A stretch of 64,000 nt of DNA. It comes from Denitromonas iodatirespirans. Lineage in GTDB: Bacteria > Pseudomonadota > Gammaproteobacteria > Burkholderiales > Rhodocyclaceae. Every line of letters starts with the position of its first letter. Positions within the stretch are counted from its first letter, which is position 1. Under the pieces are notes generated by a model. It did no database searches and was not told the origin of the DNA. It worked only from the letters and a program-made list of their open reading frames with translations. The DNA is taken from the NCBI RefSeq assembly GCF_018524365.1, contig NZ_JAEKFT010000010.1, positions 1-64,000 on the forward strand, in the 5' to 3' direction. Below are positions 17,005 to 25,338 of this stretch, piece by piece. The position numbers and the translations under genes were made by a program.

Positions 17005-18384
17005 TCAGCTCAGCGCGGCGCGCACGCTCGGGATGTCGAGCACTTCGTCGAGGGTGCGACGGAGACGCTCGAACATCAGATCGAAATCCGCGCCCGTGTA
17101 GCACAACGCCGGGGCGAAGCCGAGCACGTTGTCGCCAAAGGCGCGGAAGATGATCCCGTTGCGGTAGGCGGCGTCGAAGATGTGGTCGGCGAGCTTGAGC
17201 GCAGGATCGAAGCGCGCCTTGGTTTCCTTGTTGGCAACCAGTTCGAGCGCGCCCAACAGGCCGCGGCTGCGCGCATCGCCCACCAGCGGATGATCGAGGA
17301 GCGCCTGCAGGCCCTGCTCGAAGCGCGGCGCCTGGCGGATGCCGTTCGCCAGCAGGCCGCCCTCCTGGTAGAGGCGCAGCACCTCCAGCCCCACCGCCGC
17401 GCTCACCGGGTGCGCGGAGTAGGTATGGCCGTGCCCCACCGGCAGGTCGTTGCCGCCCGCCTCGGCGATGCCCTGGTAGATCGCCTCGCTCATCAACACC
17501 GCGCCCATCGGGGCGTAGCCGGCGGTCAGCCCCTTGGCCACGGTCATCACGTCCGGCGTGACGTCTTCCGCCTCGCACGCAAACAGCGGGCCGGTGCGCC
17601 CGAAGCCGGTGATGACCTCGTCCACCGCGAACAGGATGCCGAGCTCGCGGCAGGCATTCTGCATCGCCCTGAGCCAGCCTTTGGGCGGCACGATCACCCC
17701 GCCGGACCCCTGCACCGGCTCGCAGAAGAAGGCGGCGACGCGGTCGGGGCCGATCTCCTGCACTTTCTCCTTCAGCGCGTCCACCGAAGCGCGGATGATC
17801 GCCTCCGGATCCGAGCCCACCGGATTGCGGTAGGGATAGGGCGACGGAATGCGGTGCTGAGTGGGCAGCGGCACATCGAAGTTGCGGTGGAAGGCGGGAA
17901 TGGCGGTCAGCCCGGAGCCCTGCGCCGACGAGCCATGGTAGCCGCGCTCGATGGTGATGAAGTGCTTCTTCTCCGGCTTGCCCACGGCATTGTAGTAATG
18001 GACGATGAAGCGGATCGCCGAATCCACGGCGTCGGACCCGCCCATCGTGAAGTACACCTTGCGCAGCGAGGGCGGCGCGAACTCCACCAGCTTTGCCGCC
18101 AACTGGATGGCGGGCTCCGAGCCGAAGTGGAAGTAGCCGGTGGCGTACGGCAGGCGGCGCATTTGCTCTTCGGCCGCGCGCACGATGCTCTCGTGGCCAT
18201 AGCCCACGTTCACGCACCACAGGCCGGAGAAGGCGTCGAGCAGCTCCTTGCCGGTGTTGTCGGTGAGATAGGCGCCGCGACCGGACTCGAGCACGGCCAC
18301 GCCGCGCCGCTCATGGGTCCGATAGTTGACGACGGGGTGAATCAGGTGGTCGCGGTCGAGGGCGACGAGGGTATCTCTTTGCAT
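17005..18384 (-). CDS. Class III (omega) aminotransferase
   Basis: This 459-aa PLP enzyme is of the omega-amino acid:pyruvate or putrescine aminotransferase type. It shows the fold-type I pattern: GAYLTDNTGKELLDAFSGLW near 40-60, TMGGSDAVDSAIRF, ERGYHGSSAQG, and AVDEVITGFGRTG with the PLP-binding Asp. TVAKGLTAGYAPMGAV contains the Schiff-base Lys near 283. ATG 18384 is chosen by alignment with the family; the open frame extends further upstream but that part lacks resemblance. It probably removes an amino group from an omega-amino acid or amine, giving an aldehyde or keto acid for nearby dehydrogenases. A nested palindrome lies in its leader (18427-18481). Confidence 0.88.
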   Translation of the reverse strand: MQRDTLVALDRDHLIHPVVNYRTHERRGVAVLESGRGAYLTDNTGKELLDAFSGLWCVNVGYGHESIVRAAEEQMRRLPYATGYFHFGSEPAIQLAAKLVEFAPPSLRKVYFTMGGSDAVDSAIRFIVHYYNAVGKPEKKHFITIERGYHGSSAQGSGLTAIPAFHRNFDVPLPTQHRIPSPYPYRNPVGSDPEAIIRASVDALKEKVQEIGPDRVAAFFCEPVQGSGGVIVPPKGWLRAMQNACRELGILFAVDEVITGFGRTGPLFACEAEDVTPDVMTVAKGLTAGYAPMGAVLMSEAIYQGIAEAGGNDLPVGHGHTYSAHPVSAAVGLEVLRLYQEGGLLANGIRQAPRFEQGLQALLDHPLVGDARSRGLLGALELVANKETKARFDPALKLADHIFDAAYRNGIIFRAFGDNVLGFAPALCYTGADFDLMFERLRRTLDEVLDIPSVRAALS

Positions 18385-18766
18385 GATCTGTCTGCCGAGT
18401 GTTCGTTGAAGGGCGGTCTGAACGCGGCCAGGAGCGCTCTTTGGCCACCCGCCATTCGGCGGGCGAGGCAAGGCTCCTGGCGATGGGTTCATGTTAGCCA
18501 TGGCCCCGCAGCGGTTGATTCCAACGAAGGGCAGCCCGGCGCGCAGTTATCGCGAAGACGCTTCGGATTCGGCATATCGTGCCGTTCCCCTGTCGCGCCG
18601 GAGGATCGAACGGGCGGGCACACCCCGGCCGCCGGTGCGGTCACGGATTTTCCAGTTCTTCATAGGGGTCTTGCTCTGAGTGGAAATCGTCTTGCCAGAG
18701 CGGATGGCGCGCAGCGCAAATCCGCAGGTTGGGAACCCCCGGCGGCCTTTTTGCGGGAAACGGGCC
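18385..18766. other. Intergenic region between aminotransferase and 2-hydroxyacid dehydrogenase genes
   Basis: About 380 bp with no convincing gene. The only structure I can support is the nested palindrome at 18427-18481 in the leader of the aminotransferase gene. Confidence 0.5.
18427..18481 (-). promoter_or_regulatory. Nested palindrome in the aminotransferase leader
   Basis: Outer arms GCCAGGAGC (18427-18435) and GCTCCTGGC (18473-18481) are perfect inverted repeats. They enclose a second hairpin, CCCGCC (18448-18453) with GGCGGG (18458-18463). No T-run follows on either strand. It could be an operator, an attenuator or part of a mobile repeat. Confidence 0.4.
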
Positions 18767-19693
18767 TCAATAGCCCCGGCTGCGGTCCACCTGGCCGATC
18801 AGCGGGAGCCCCGCGCGATGTCGACGGAGGTTTTCCAGCACCGCTTCCGCCGAACTCTCGGCCTGCGTCATGCTCGCGATATGCGGCGTGACCATGATGC
18901 GCGGATGGCGCCAGAACGGGTGCCCCGCCGGCAGGGGTTCGGTGTCGAAGACATCGAGGATCGCCGCAGACAGGCGTCCGCTGTCCAGCGCGTCCAGCAG
19001 GTCCTGCTCCACCAGGTGGCCGCCGCGCCCCACGTTCACCAGCACCGCGCCCGGCGCTAGGCGGTCGAACAAGGCCTTGGAAAGGATGCCCCGCGTCGCC
19101 TCCGTCAAGGGCAGCAGGCAGACAAGAATGTCGGTGCGCGCCAGAAAGGCATCCAGCCCTGCCTCGCCGGCGTAGGTCTCGATGGTCGGCAGCTCGTGGG
19201 CGCTCCGGCTCCAGCCCGCGCAGCGGAAGCCGAAGCCCTGCAGCTTCGCGAGTACCGCCTGGCCGAGCACGCCCAGGCCCAGCACACCGACCCGGCGCGA
19301 GCCCGCGGTGTGCGCCTTGATCGGGCGCCACACCTCGTCGCGTTGCTGCGCGGCATAGCTCAGCCAATCACGGTGGGCGGCCAACACCGCCAGTGTGGCG
19401 TACTCGACCATGCCGGCCACGAGCCCCGATTCGATCATGCGCACCACCGGCACCTCACGGGGGATGCGCGAGAAATCGAACTGGTCCACGCCGGCGCCCA
19501 CCGAGAACACGAGTTCCAGGTTCGGGAAGGTCTCCGCCAGGTTCTCCGGCGGCTCCCAGGCGGCGAGGTACTGCACGGCAGACGGGTCGCCGACATCCGG
19601 CCAGATGCGGAAATCCATGTCGGGCATGCGCTCGGCGAACAGCCGCGCCCAGACCGCCCCGCGCTCCGGCTCGGACTTGTAGAGAAAGCTCAT
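18767..19693 (-). CDS. D-2-hydroxyacid dehydrogenase, glyoxylate/hydroxypyruvate reductase A type
   Basis: This 308-aa NAD(P)-dependent oxidoreductase has a GhrA-like short N-terminal domain (WAAWEPPENLAE region), the Rossmann motif VGVLGLGVLGQAVLAKL (about 137-153), the catalytic Arg segment NVGRGGHLVEQDLL and the catalytic His in TPHIASMT. It is likely to reduce glyoxylate or hydroxypyruvate, or another 2-keto acid made by the aminotransferases here. A paralogue with the same ends (…VDRSRGY versus …IDRSRGY) is at 23461-24387. It follows the GNAT gene by 19 bp, so they are probably co-transcribed. Confidence 0.88.
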   Translation of the reverse strand: MSFLYKSEPERGAVWARLFAERMPDMDFRIWPDVGDPSAVQYLAAWEPPENLAETFPNLELVFSVGAGVDQFDFSRIPREVPVVRMIESGLVAGMVEYATLAVLAAHRDWLSYAAQQRDEVWRPIKAHTAGSRRVGVLGLGVLGQAVLAKLQGFGFRCAGWSRSAHELPTIETYAGEAGLDAFLARTDILVCLLPLTEATRGILSKALFDRLAPGAVLVNVGRGGHLVEQDLLDALDSGRLSAAILDVFDTEPLPAGHPFWRHPRIMVTPHIASMTQAESSAEAVLENLRRHRAGLPLIGQVDRSRGY

Positions 19694-19712
19694 CGGACCG
19701 CTCCGCGCGCGT

Positions 19713-20573
19713 TCAGCACAGCGCCTGGTTGATGATGGCGAACTGCTGCACGCCCTCGTCAACATGGGGCGGCTCGCCCCGCACCATGATGATCCCGGAG
19801 TCGACCCGGTCGAGCCCCATCTCGACCAGCCAGGGGCTGAGCCCGCTGGCGTCATGCACATCGATGCGCACGAAGGAACCGGCGCGCACGCCGATCCAGT
19901 GGGCGATGAGGGCCTTGGCCCGCTCCGGGTCGGGGGCGACCACCGGCCCGATCGCATAGCCGCGGCCAAAGCGGCGGCAGAAGGCGAAGCCGACCGGCTC
20001 GCCACCGCTGTCGAGCACCACGCAATCCCCCACCTTGCGCAAGGCGTCGAGCACGGTGGCCCGCGGCATGCCGAGCCCCCGGCTCGCGAGACGGGCGAGC
20101 TTGGGGGCATCGCTCGCACCGACCGGGCGGATGCGCTCACCGGCGGGCGGCACGGCCGTGCCGACCTGGAACATCGTGCCCTGATGCTGGTGGATCTGGC
20201 CGGTCGCGACGAAGCCGAGGCTCTCGTACAGCGGCTGGCCGGCGAGCGTGGCGATGAGCATCGTGCTGCGCTCGCCCAACTCCCCCAGCACCCGGTTCAT
20301 CAGCTCGCGCCCGATACCTTTGCCCTGCGCGTCGGGCGAAACGACCACCATGCCGAGCGAGCCGTGCTCGCTGCCGTAGGCCCAGCACGAGGCGGTGCCG
20401 ACGATCGCGCCCTCGCTCTCGGCGACGAATCCGGTTCCGAGGCGATGGACGAACTGCCAGTCTTCGAGCCGATGGGGCCAGCGTACGGCCTGCGAAAGCG
20501 CATGGGTCGCGGGCAGGTCGGCCTCCGCCATGCGCCGGTATTCGATCTTGAGGTCAGTGCCTGGAGTTGTCAT
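19713..20573 (-). CDS. Tandem-domain GNAT N-acetyltransferase
   Basis: This 286-aa protein has an N-terminal GNAT domain with the acetyl-CoA loop VVSPDAQGKGIGRELMNRVL (about 84-103). A second GNAT-like domain (GERIRPVGASDAPKLARLAS onward) resembles the Acetyltransf_18 type usually fused to it. It should transfer an acetyl group to an amine. In this setting it could be an amino acid or amine of the pathway, which is inference. AAGGAGG sits 5 nt before ATG 20573; an upstream in-frame extension lacks resemblance. It diverges from the aldehyde dehydrogenase gene. Confidence 0.82.
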   Translation of the reverse strand: MTTPGTDLKIEYRRMAEADLPATHALSQAVRWPHRLEDWQFVHRLGTGFVAESEGAIVGTASCWAYGSEHGSLGMVVVSPDAQGKGIGRELMNRVLGELGERSTMLIATLAGQPLYESLGFVATGQIHQHQGTMFQVGTAVPPAGERIRPVGASDAPKLARLASRGLGMPRATVLDALRKVGDCVVLDSGGEPVGFAFCRRFGRGYAIGPVVAPDPERAKALIAHWIGVRAGSFVRIDVHDASGLSPWLVEMGLDRVDSGIIMVRGEPPHVDEGVQQFAIINQALC

Positions 20574-20636
20574 GAAAGCCTCCTTCAAGTGTCGGCTTAC
20601 TCTCGCAGGCGGCCGGCGCGATTGATAGGACGTTCT

Positions 20637-20678
20637 TGCCGATTGGGTACTTTTCGCGCGCCATCGCCCAATTCGGCA
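20637..20678. promoter_or_regulatory. Inverted repeat in the divergent GNAT / aldehyde dehydrogenase control region
   Basis: TGCCGATTGGG (20637-20647) and CCCAATTCGGCA (20667-20678) are inverted repeats with one extra base in the second arm, 19 bp apart. The two genes read away from each other across this region, so one regulator bound here could control both. The encoded Lrp protein is one candidate. Confidence 0.4.
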
Positions 20679-20832
20679 GAACACACCGAAAGGCGGACGA
20701 CAACGAAACATCCTGCCGGAGGCATGCAAAGGACCGACACATGCTGCTCGACCTCACCCCCTATGATCGATAGAAGACGGGCGCCCGACATCGCAGCGGC
20801 CGATTCACCCCTAACTATCCCGAGGAACAGCA

Positions 20833-22317
20833 ATGGACCCATTCGATCCCGCGAAGATTGCCGTGCCGAACACGCACTTCATCGGCGGTCGCGCCGTCGG
20901 CGGCGCCCGCGAAACCCTGGACGTCCACCGCCCCTCCGACGGCAAGCTGTACGCGGCGCTGCCGTTGGCCGACGCGAACCTGGTGGACCACGCGGTCGAG
21001 GACGCCTGGCGCGCTTTCAAGGAAAGCGACTGGGCGACCCGCGCCCCACGCGATCGCGCCCGCGTCCTCCACCGCTGGGCAGACCTGATCGAGGCCGACG
21101 TGGCCACCCTCGCCCCCCTCGAGGCGCTGGGCTCCACCCGCCCGATCCACAATGCGGCCAACTGGGACGTGCCGTTCTGCGCCGAGGGCATCCGCTTCTT
21201 CGCCGAGTTTGCCGACAAGTGCGGCGGCGAGGTGGTCCCCACCCAGCGCGACCAGCTCGGCATGACCGTGACCGAGCCCTATGGCGTGATCGGCGCCATC
21301 GCACCATGGAACTTCCCGCTGGTGATGGCCTCGTGGAAGATCGCCCCGGCGCTGGCAGCCGGCAACGCCGTGGTGCTGAAGCCCTCGGAGATGACCCCGT
21401 TCTCGATCGTGCGCCTGGCCGAGCTCGCCATCGCGGCCGGCATCCCGCCGGGCATCTTCAACATCGTGCAGGGCGATGGCCGGGTCGGCGACGCCCTGTG
21501 CCGCGATCCGCGCATCGCCAAGGTCACCTTCACCGGATCGACCCGCACCGGCGCCGCGATCATGGCCGCCTGCGCCGAGAGCGGCACCAAGGCGGTGACG
21601 CTCGAACTCGGCGGCAAGAGCCCGCAGGTGGTGTTCGCCGACGTGGCCGATGTGGACAAGGTGGCGCGCCGGGTGGCGCAGGCCATCAGCACCAATGCCG
21701 GCCAGGTGTGCGTGGCCGGCTCGCGCCTGATCGTGCAGCGGGCCATCGCCGACCAACTCGTCGAGCGCATCGCCGCCGCCTTCGCCGAGCTGGTGGCCGG
21801 GCCGACCTGGGAGGCCACCACCACCCTGTCGCCCATCATCTCCGCCCGGGAAATGAAACGCATCGACGGCATCGTGCGCAAGACCGTGGAACAGGGCGGG
21901 CAGATCGTCACGGGCGGAGGCGCCACCGCCGAGGACAGCGGCGGCGCCTACTACCAGCCGACCATCCTCACCGGTGTCGACATGAACATGGACGCGGTGC
22001 GCGACGAAATCTTCGGGCCGGTGCTCACCGTGCAGACCTTCGAGGACGAGGCCGAAGCGATGCAACTCGCGGCCCACCCATCCTACGGCCTGGCCGCCGG
22101 TGTGCACACCGCCGACATCAACCGCGCGCTGCGCCTCGCGCGCGGCCTCGAGGCCGGCACCGTGTGGGTCAACCGCTACGGCCGCAGCTGGGACTTCGCG
22201 CTGCCCACCGGCGGCTACAAGCGCTCGGGCATCGGCAAGGACCTGGGGCGCGCCGCCTACGAGGCCAATCTGCGCACCAAGACCGTGCTGATCGACTTCG
22301 CGGACGACGCGGCCTGA
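20833..22317 (+). CDS. NAD(P)-dependent aldehyde dehydrogenase
   Basis: This 494-aa enzyme of the ALDH superfamily oxidises an aldehyde to an acid. APWNFPLVMASWKIAPAL holds the oxyanion-hole Asn (about 160), LELGGKSPQVVF the general-base Glu (about 259) and NAGQVCVAGSR the catalytic Cys (about 293). EIFGPVLTV and a GYKRSGIGKDLG end are standard. It is closest in style to betaine-aldehyde or gamma-aminobutyraldehyde dehydrogenases, but the substrate is not fixed by motifs. GAGGAAC precedes the ATG. It is monocistronic, followed by a hairpin at 22345-22366. Confidence 0.9.
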   Translation: MDPFDPAKIAVPNTHFIGGRAVGGARETLDVHRPSDGKLYAALPLADANLVDHAVEDAWRAFKESDWATRAPRDRARVLHRWADLIEADVATLAPLEALGSTRPIHNAANWDVPFCAEGIRFFAEFADKCGGEVVPTQRDQLGMTVTEPYGVIGAIAPWNFPLVMASWKIAPALAAGNAVVLKPSEMTPFSIVRLAELAIAAGIPPGIFNIVQGDGRVGDALCRDPRIAKVTFTGSTRTGAAIMAACAESGTKAVTLELGGKSPQVVFADVADVDKVARRVAQAISTNAGQVCVAGSRLIVQRAIADQLVERIAAAFAELVAGPTWEATTTLSPIISAREMKRIDGIVRKTVEQGGQIVTGGGATAEDSGGAYYQPTILTGVDMNMDAVRDEIFGPVLTVQTFEDEAEAMQLAAHPSYGLAAGVHTADINRALRLARGLEAGTVWVNRYGRSWDFALPTGGYKRSGIGKDLGRAAYEANLRTKTVLIDFADDAA

Positions 22318-22716
22318 GCCGCCCGCGACACCACCGCGCATCACGCCCCGCGCCACGGCGCGGGGCATATCGCCGCAGCCATCCCTGCTGCAGCGCCCCT
22401 CCCCCCAAATCTGCACACTCAGGCCTGCTTGGCCACTCACCGCCCTGAAACCCGCGCCGTTGTGGGGTGCGTCGGCCTAGCACCAGCGCGCCGCGAAGCG
22501 CGGCAAGACGTGCTGCGAGCCCCTTGCAATACCGACGATTGTGTGCCCTGAGAGGCCAAATACGGGACGACCGGGCAATCGCCGGGTGCTGTAATGGTTC
22601 CACGGAAACAACATGCACGGACGGCCCGGCTCATCGAGGCTTTCCGGCGAGGTGCGACCGGACCTGGTTTTTCAAGCCCCGACCTACAAGACCCCCTCGA
22701 TGACAGGAGTAGACAA
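22318..22716. other. Leader region of the first HAD gene
   Basis: It holds the hairpin at 22345-22366 and, from 22503 on, a segment homologous to the leader of the second HAD gene (24413-24629). Shared blocks include GCAAGAC-TGCTG, GATTGTGTG, GTGCTGTAAT and a GGCCCGG block, with many substitutions between them. This marks a shared ancestral promoter region. No separate gene was seen. Confidence 0.55.
22345..22366 (+). terminator. GC-rich hairpin after the aldehyde dehydrogenase gene
   Basis: GCCCCGCGC (22345-22353) and GCGCGGGGC (22358-22366) form a perfect 9-bp stem with a CACG loop, 27 bp after the stop codon. No T-run follows, so termination is possible but not certain. Confidence 0.45.
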
Positions 22717-23385
22717 ATGAGCAGCCTGCGGCCCAAGTACATCAGCTTCGATTGCTACGGCACCCTGATCAACTTCCAGATGGCCGAGCTGGCGCGCGAG
22801 CTGTTCGCCGACCGTATCGCGCCCGAAGACATGGCGCAATTCACCACCGACTTCGCCCGCTACCGCCTGGACGAAGTGATGGGCGACTGGCGGCCCTACG
22901 ATGAGCTGCTGTGCAATTCGGTCGAGCGCACCTGCAAGCGCTGGGGCATCGAGTACCGCGACAACGAGGGCTTGCACTTCTACAAGGCCGTGCCCACCTG
23001 GCAGCCGCACCCCGATGTGCCCGCCGCCCTGGCGCGCCTGGCCACCGAATACAAGCTGGTGATCCTGTCCAACGCCATGGACGAGCAGATCATGGCCAGC
23101 GTCGACAAGCTCGGCGCGCCCTTCCACCGCGTCTACACCGCCCAGCAGGCCCAGGCCTACAAGCCGCGCCTGCAGGCCTTCGAGTACATGATCGAGCAGC
23201 TCGGCTGCAACCCCGAAGACATCCTGCACGTGTCCTCCAGCATGCGCTACGACCACCTCTCGGCCGACGACATGGGCATCAAGAACCGGGCCTTCATCGC
23301 CCGCGGCCACGAACCCAGCTGGCCGGTCTGGGGCGCCCATGAAATGAAGGACCTCGGCGGCCTGCCGGCGCTGGTCGGTCTCTGA
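22717..23385 (+). CDS. HAD hydrolase, haloacid dehalogenase type II family (copy 1)
   Basis: This 222-aa cytosolic HAD-superfamily hydrolase has motif I FDCYGTLINF (about 10-19) with the nucleophile Asp, motif II VILSNAMDEQ, motif III Lys in QAYKPRLQAF, and the acidic motif region SSSMRYDHLSADDMG. The family includes L-2-haloacid dehalogenases and phosphatases. Motifs alone do not decide which, and the SSSMRYD segment differs from the SSNAWD form of true dehalogenases. CAGGAG lies 8 nt before the ATG. It is nearly identical to the gene at 24630-25298 (two residue differences) and related to the one at 38876-39580. Confidence 0.88.
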   Translation: MSSLRPKYISFDCYGTLINFQMAELARELFADRIAPEDMAQFTTDFARYRLDEVMGDWRPYDELLCNSVERTCKRWGIEYRDNEGLHFYKAVPTWQPHPDVPAALARLATEYKLVILSNAMDEQIMASVDKLGAPFHRVYTAQQAQAYKPRLQAFEYMIEQLGCNPEDILHVSSSMRYDHLSADDMGIKNRAFIARGHEPSWPVWGAHEMKDLGGLPALVGL

Positions 23386-23460
23386 GCGCGCCGGCTTGAG
23401 CGCTGCGCCGTCCCGAAAATGCTCTACGATAGCTCGATCCGAGGCTGACAGGACATCCCG

Positions 23461-24387
23461 ATGAGCATTCTCTATCGATCCGATGCAGCACGGGCCGCCG
23501 CCTGGGCGAGCTACTTCGCCGAGCATGCCCCCGACCTGGACTTTCGCGTCTGGCCCGATGCCGGCAAGCTCGACGAGGTCGAATACCTCATCGCCTGGCA
23601 GGCCCCGGCCGAGTTCCTCGCCACCCTGCCCCGGCTGAAGGTGCTGTTCTCCTCGGGGGCGGGTGTCGACCATGTCGATTTCTCGGCCGTACCGGCGCAC
23701 GTTCCCGTCGTCAGGATGGTCGAGCCGGGGATCATCAACGGCATGGTGGAGTATGTGAGCCTGTCCGTGCTGGCCCTGCACCGCGACTTCTTCGACTATG
23801 TCGCGGCGAAGGCGGCGCGGGTATGGAATCCCCTGGAGGTGCCGCCCGCCTCGGCGCGCAGCATCGGCGTCATGGGCATGGGCTCCCTCGGTCAGGCCGT
23901 TCTGGAGCGACTGGCCGCCTACGGCTTCCGCCTGCGCGGCTGGAACCGCTCTCTGCGCCGCATGGAAGGCGTGGAGAGCTTCGCCGGCCCCGATCAGTTG
24001 CAGCCTTTCCTCGCCGGCTGCGACATCCTGATCTGCCTGCTGCCCCTCACCCCGGCGACCCGCGGCATTCTCAACCGCGAGCTGTTTTCGGCGCTGCCGA
24101 CCGGGGCGGCGCTGATCAACGTGGGGCGCGGGCCACATCTGGTGGATGCCGATCTCATCGAGGCACTGGAGTCGGGCCGGCTCTCCCGCGCCATCCTCGA
24201 CGTGACCGAGCCAGAGCCCCTGCCGCCCGAGCATCCGTTCTGGACGCACCCGCGGGTGTTCGTGACACCCCACGTGGCGAGCATGACCCAGCCCGAGACC
24301 GCCGCCCCCATCCTGCTGGAAAACCTTCGCCGGCATCAACGCGGCGAGGCGCTCGTGGGCGTCATCGATCGGTCCCGCGGCTATTGA
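23461..24387 (+). CDS. D-2-hydroxyacid dehydrogenase, GhrA type (second paralogue)
   Basis: This 308-aa NAD(P)-dependent reductase has the same length and layout as the protein at 18767-19693. It has IGVMGMGSLGQAVLERL (Rossmann motif), NVGRGPHLVDADLIEALESG (catalytic Arg) and TPHVASMTQPET (catalytic His). Likely substrates are glyoxylate, hydroxypyruvate or related 2-keto acids. It sits between the two near-identical HAD genes, so the trio may act together on a 2-hydroxy or 2-keto acid intermediate. A Shine-Dalgarno-like AGGACA precedes ATG 23461. Confidence 0.88.
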   Translation: MSILYRSDAARAAAWASYFAEHAPDLDFRVWPDAGKLDEVEYLIAWQAPAEFLATLPRLKVLFSSGAGVDHVDFSAVPAHVPVVRMVEPGIINGMVEYVSLSVLALHRDFFDYVAAKAARVWNPLEVPPASARSIGVMGMGSLGQAVLERLAAYGFRLRGWNRSLRRMEGVESFAGPDQLQPFLAGCDILICLLPLTPATRGILNRELFSALPTGAALINVGRGPHLVDADLIEALESGRLSRAILDVTEPEPLPPEHPFWTHPRVFVTPHVASMTQPETAAPILLENLRRHQRGEALVGVIDRSRGY

Positions 24388-24629
24388 GGCGGGCAGCCGC
24401 CTCCAGCGCACAGCAAGACATGCTGTAGACCCGCCTGAATACGAATGATTGTGTGATGCACATGGGCGGATACGGAATGAAAACGCAGGTACCGAGTGCT
24501 GTAATTCAACTACGGAAGCAATACGCGCAGAGGGCCCGGCCAGATGCCGATCTTCCCTCGAACGTGCAAGCAACCCCCGGTCCAGCAAGACCCGATGCAG
24601 AAGAACCAATCGACAACAGGAGTAGACAA

Positions 24630-25298
24630 ATGAGCAGCCTGCGGCCCAAGTACATCAGCTTCGATTGCTACGGCACCCTGATCAACTTCCAGATGGCCGA
24701 GCTGGCGCGCGAGCTGTTCGCCGACCGCATCGCGCCCGAAGACATGGCGCAATTCACCACCGATTTCGCCCGCTACCGCCTGGACGAAGTGATGGACGAC
24801 TGGCGGCCCTACGATGAGCTGCTGTGCAACTCGGTCGAGCGCACCTGCAAGCGCTGGGGCATCGAGTACCGCGACAACGAGGGCTTGCACTTCTACAAGG
24901 CCGTGCCCACCTGGCAGCCGCACCCCGATGTGCCCGCCGCCCTGGCGCGCCTGGCCACCGAATACAAGCTGGTGATCCTGTCCAACGCCATGGACGAGCA
25001 GATCATGGCCAGCGTCGACAAGCTCGGCGCGCCCTTCCACCGCGTCTACACCGCCCAGCAGGCCCAGGCCTACAAGCCGCGCCTGCAGGCCTTCGAGTAC
25101 ATGATCGAGCAGCTCGGCTGCAACCCGGAAGACGTCCTGCACGTGTCCTCCAGCATGCGCTACGACCACCTCTCGGCCGACGACATGGGCATCAAGAACC
25201 GGGCCTTCATCGCCCGCGGCCACGAACCCAGCTGGCCGGTATGGGGCGCCCACGAAATGAAGGACCTCGGCGGCCTGCCGGCGCTGGTCGGTCTCTGA
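24630..25298 (+). CDS. HAD hydrolase, haloacid dehalogenase type II family (copy 2)
   Basis: This 222-aa protein differs from copy 1 only at MDDW versus MGDW and at EDVLHV versus EDILHV. By eye the two coding sequences differ at about eight of 669 bases, while the leaders are much more diverged. The catalytic motifs are the same (FDCYGTLINF, VILSNAMDEQ, YKPR). It is followed by the amine oxidase gene 40 bp on, so it may be expressed with it. Functional redundancy, or dosage of a needed hydrolase, is possible. Substrate unknown. Confidence 0.88.
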   Translation: MSSLRPKYISFDCYGTLINFQMAELARELFADRIAPEDMAQFTTDFARYRLDEVMDDWRPYDELLCNSVERTCKRWGIEYRDNEGLHFYKAVPTWQPHPDVPAALARLATEYKLVILSNAMDEQIMASVDKLGAPFHRVYTAQQAQAYKPRLQAFEYMIEQLGCNPEDVLHVSSSMRYDHLSADDMGIKNRAFIARGHEPSWPVWGAHEMKDLGGLPALVGL

Positions 25299-25338
25299 CA
25301 GCGGCGCGCGCGACACGGACCGGACACGAGGTAAAACG

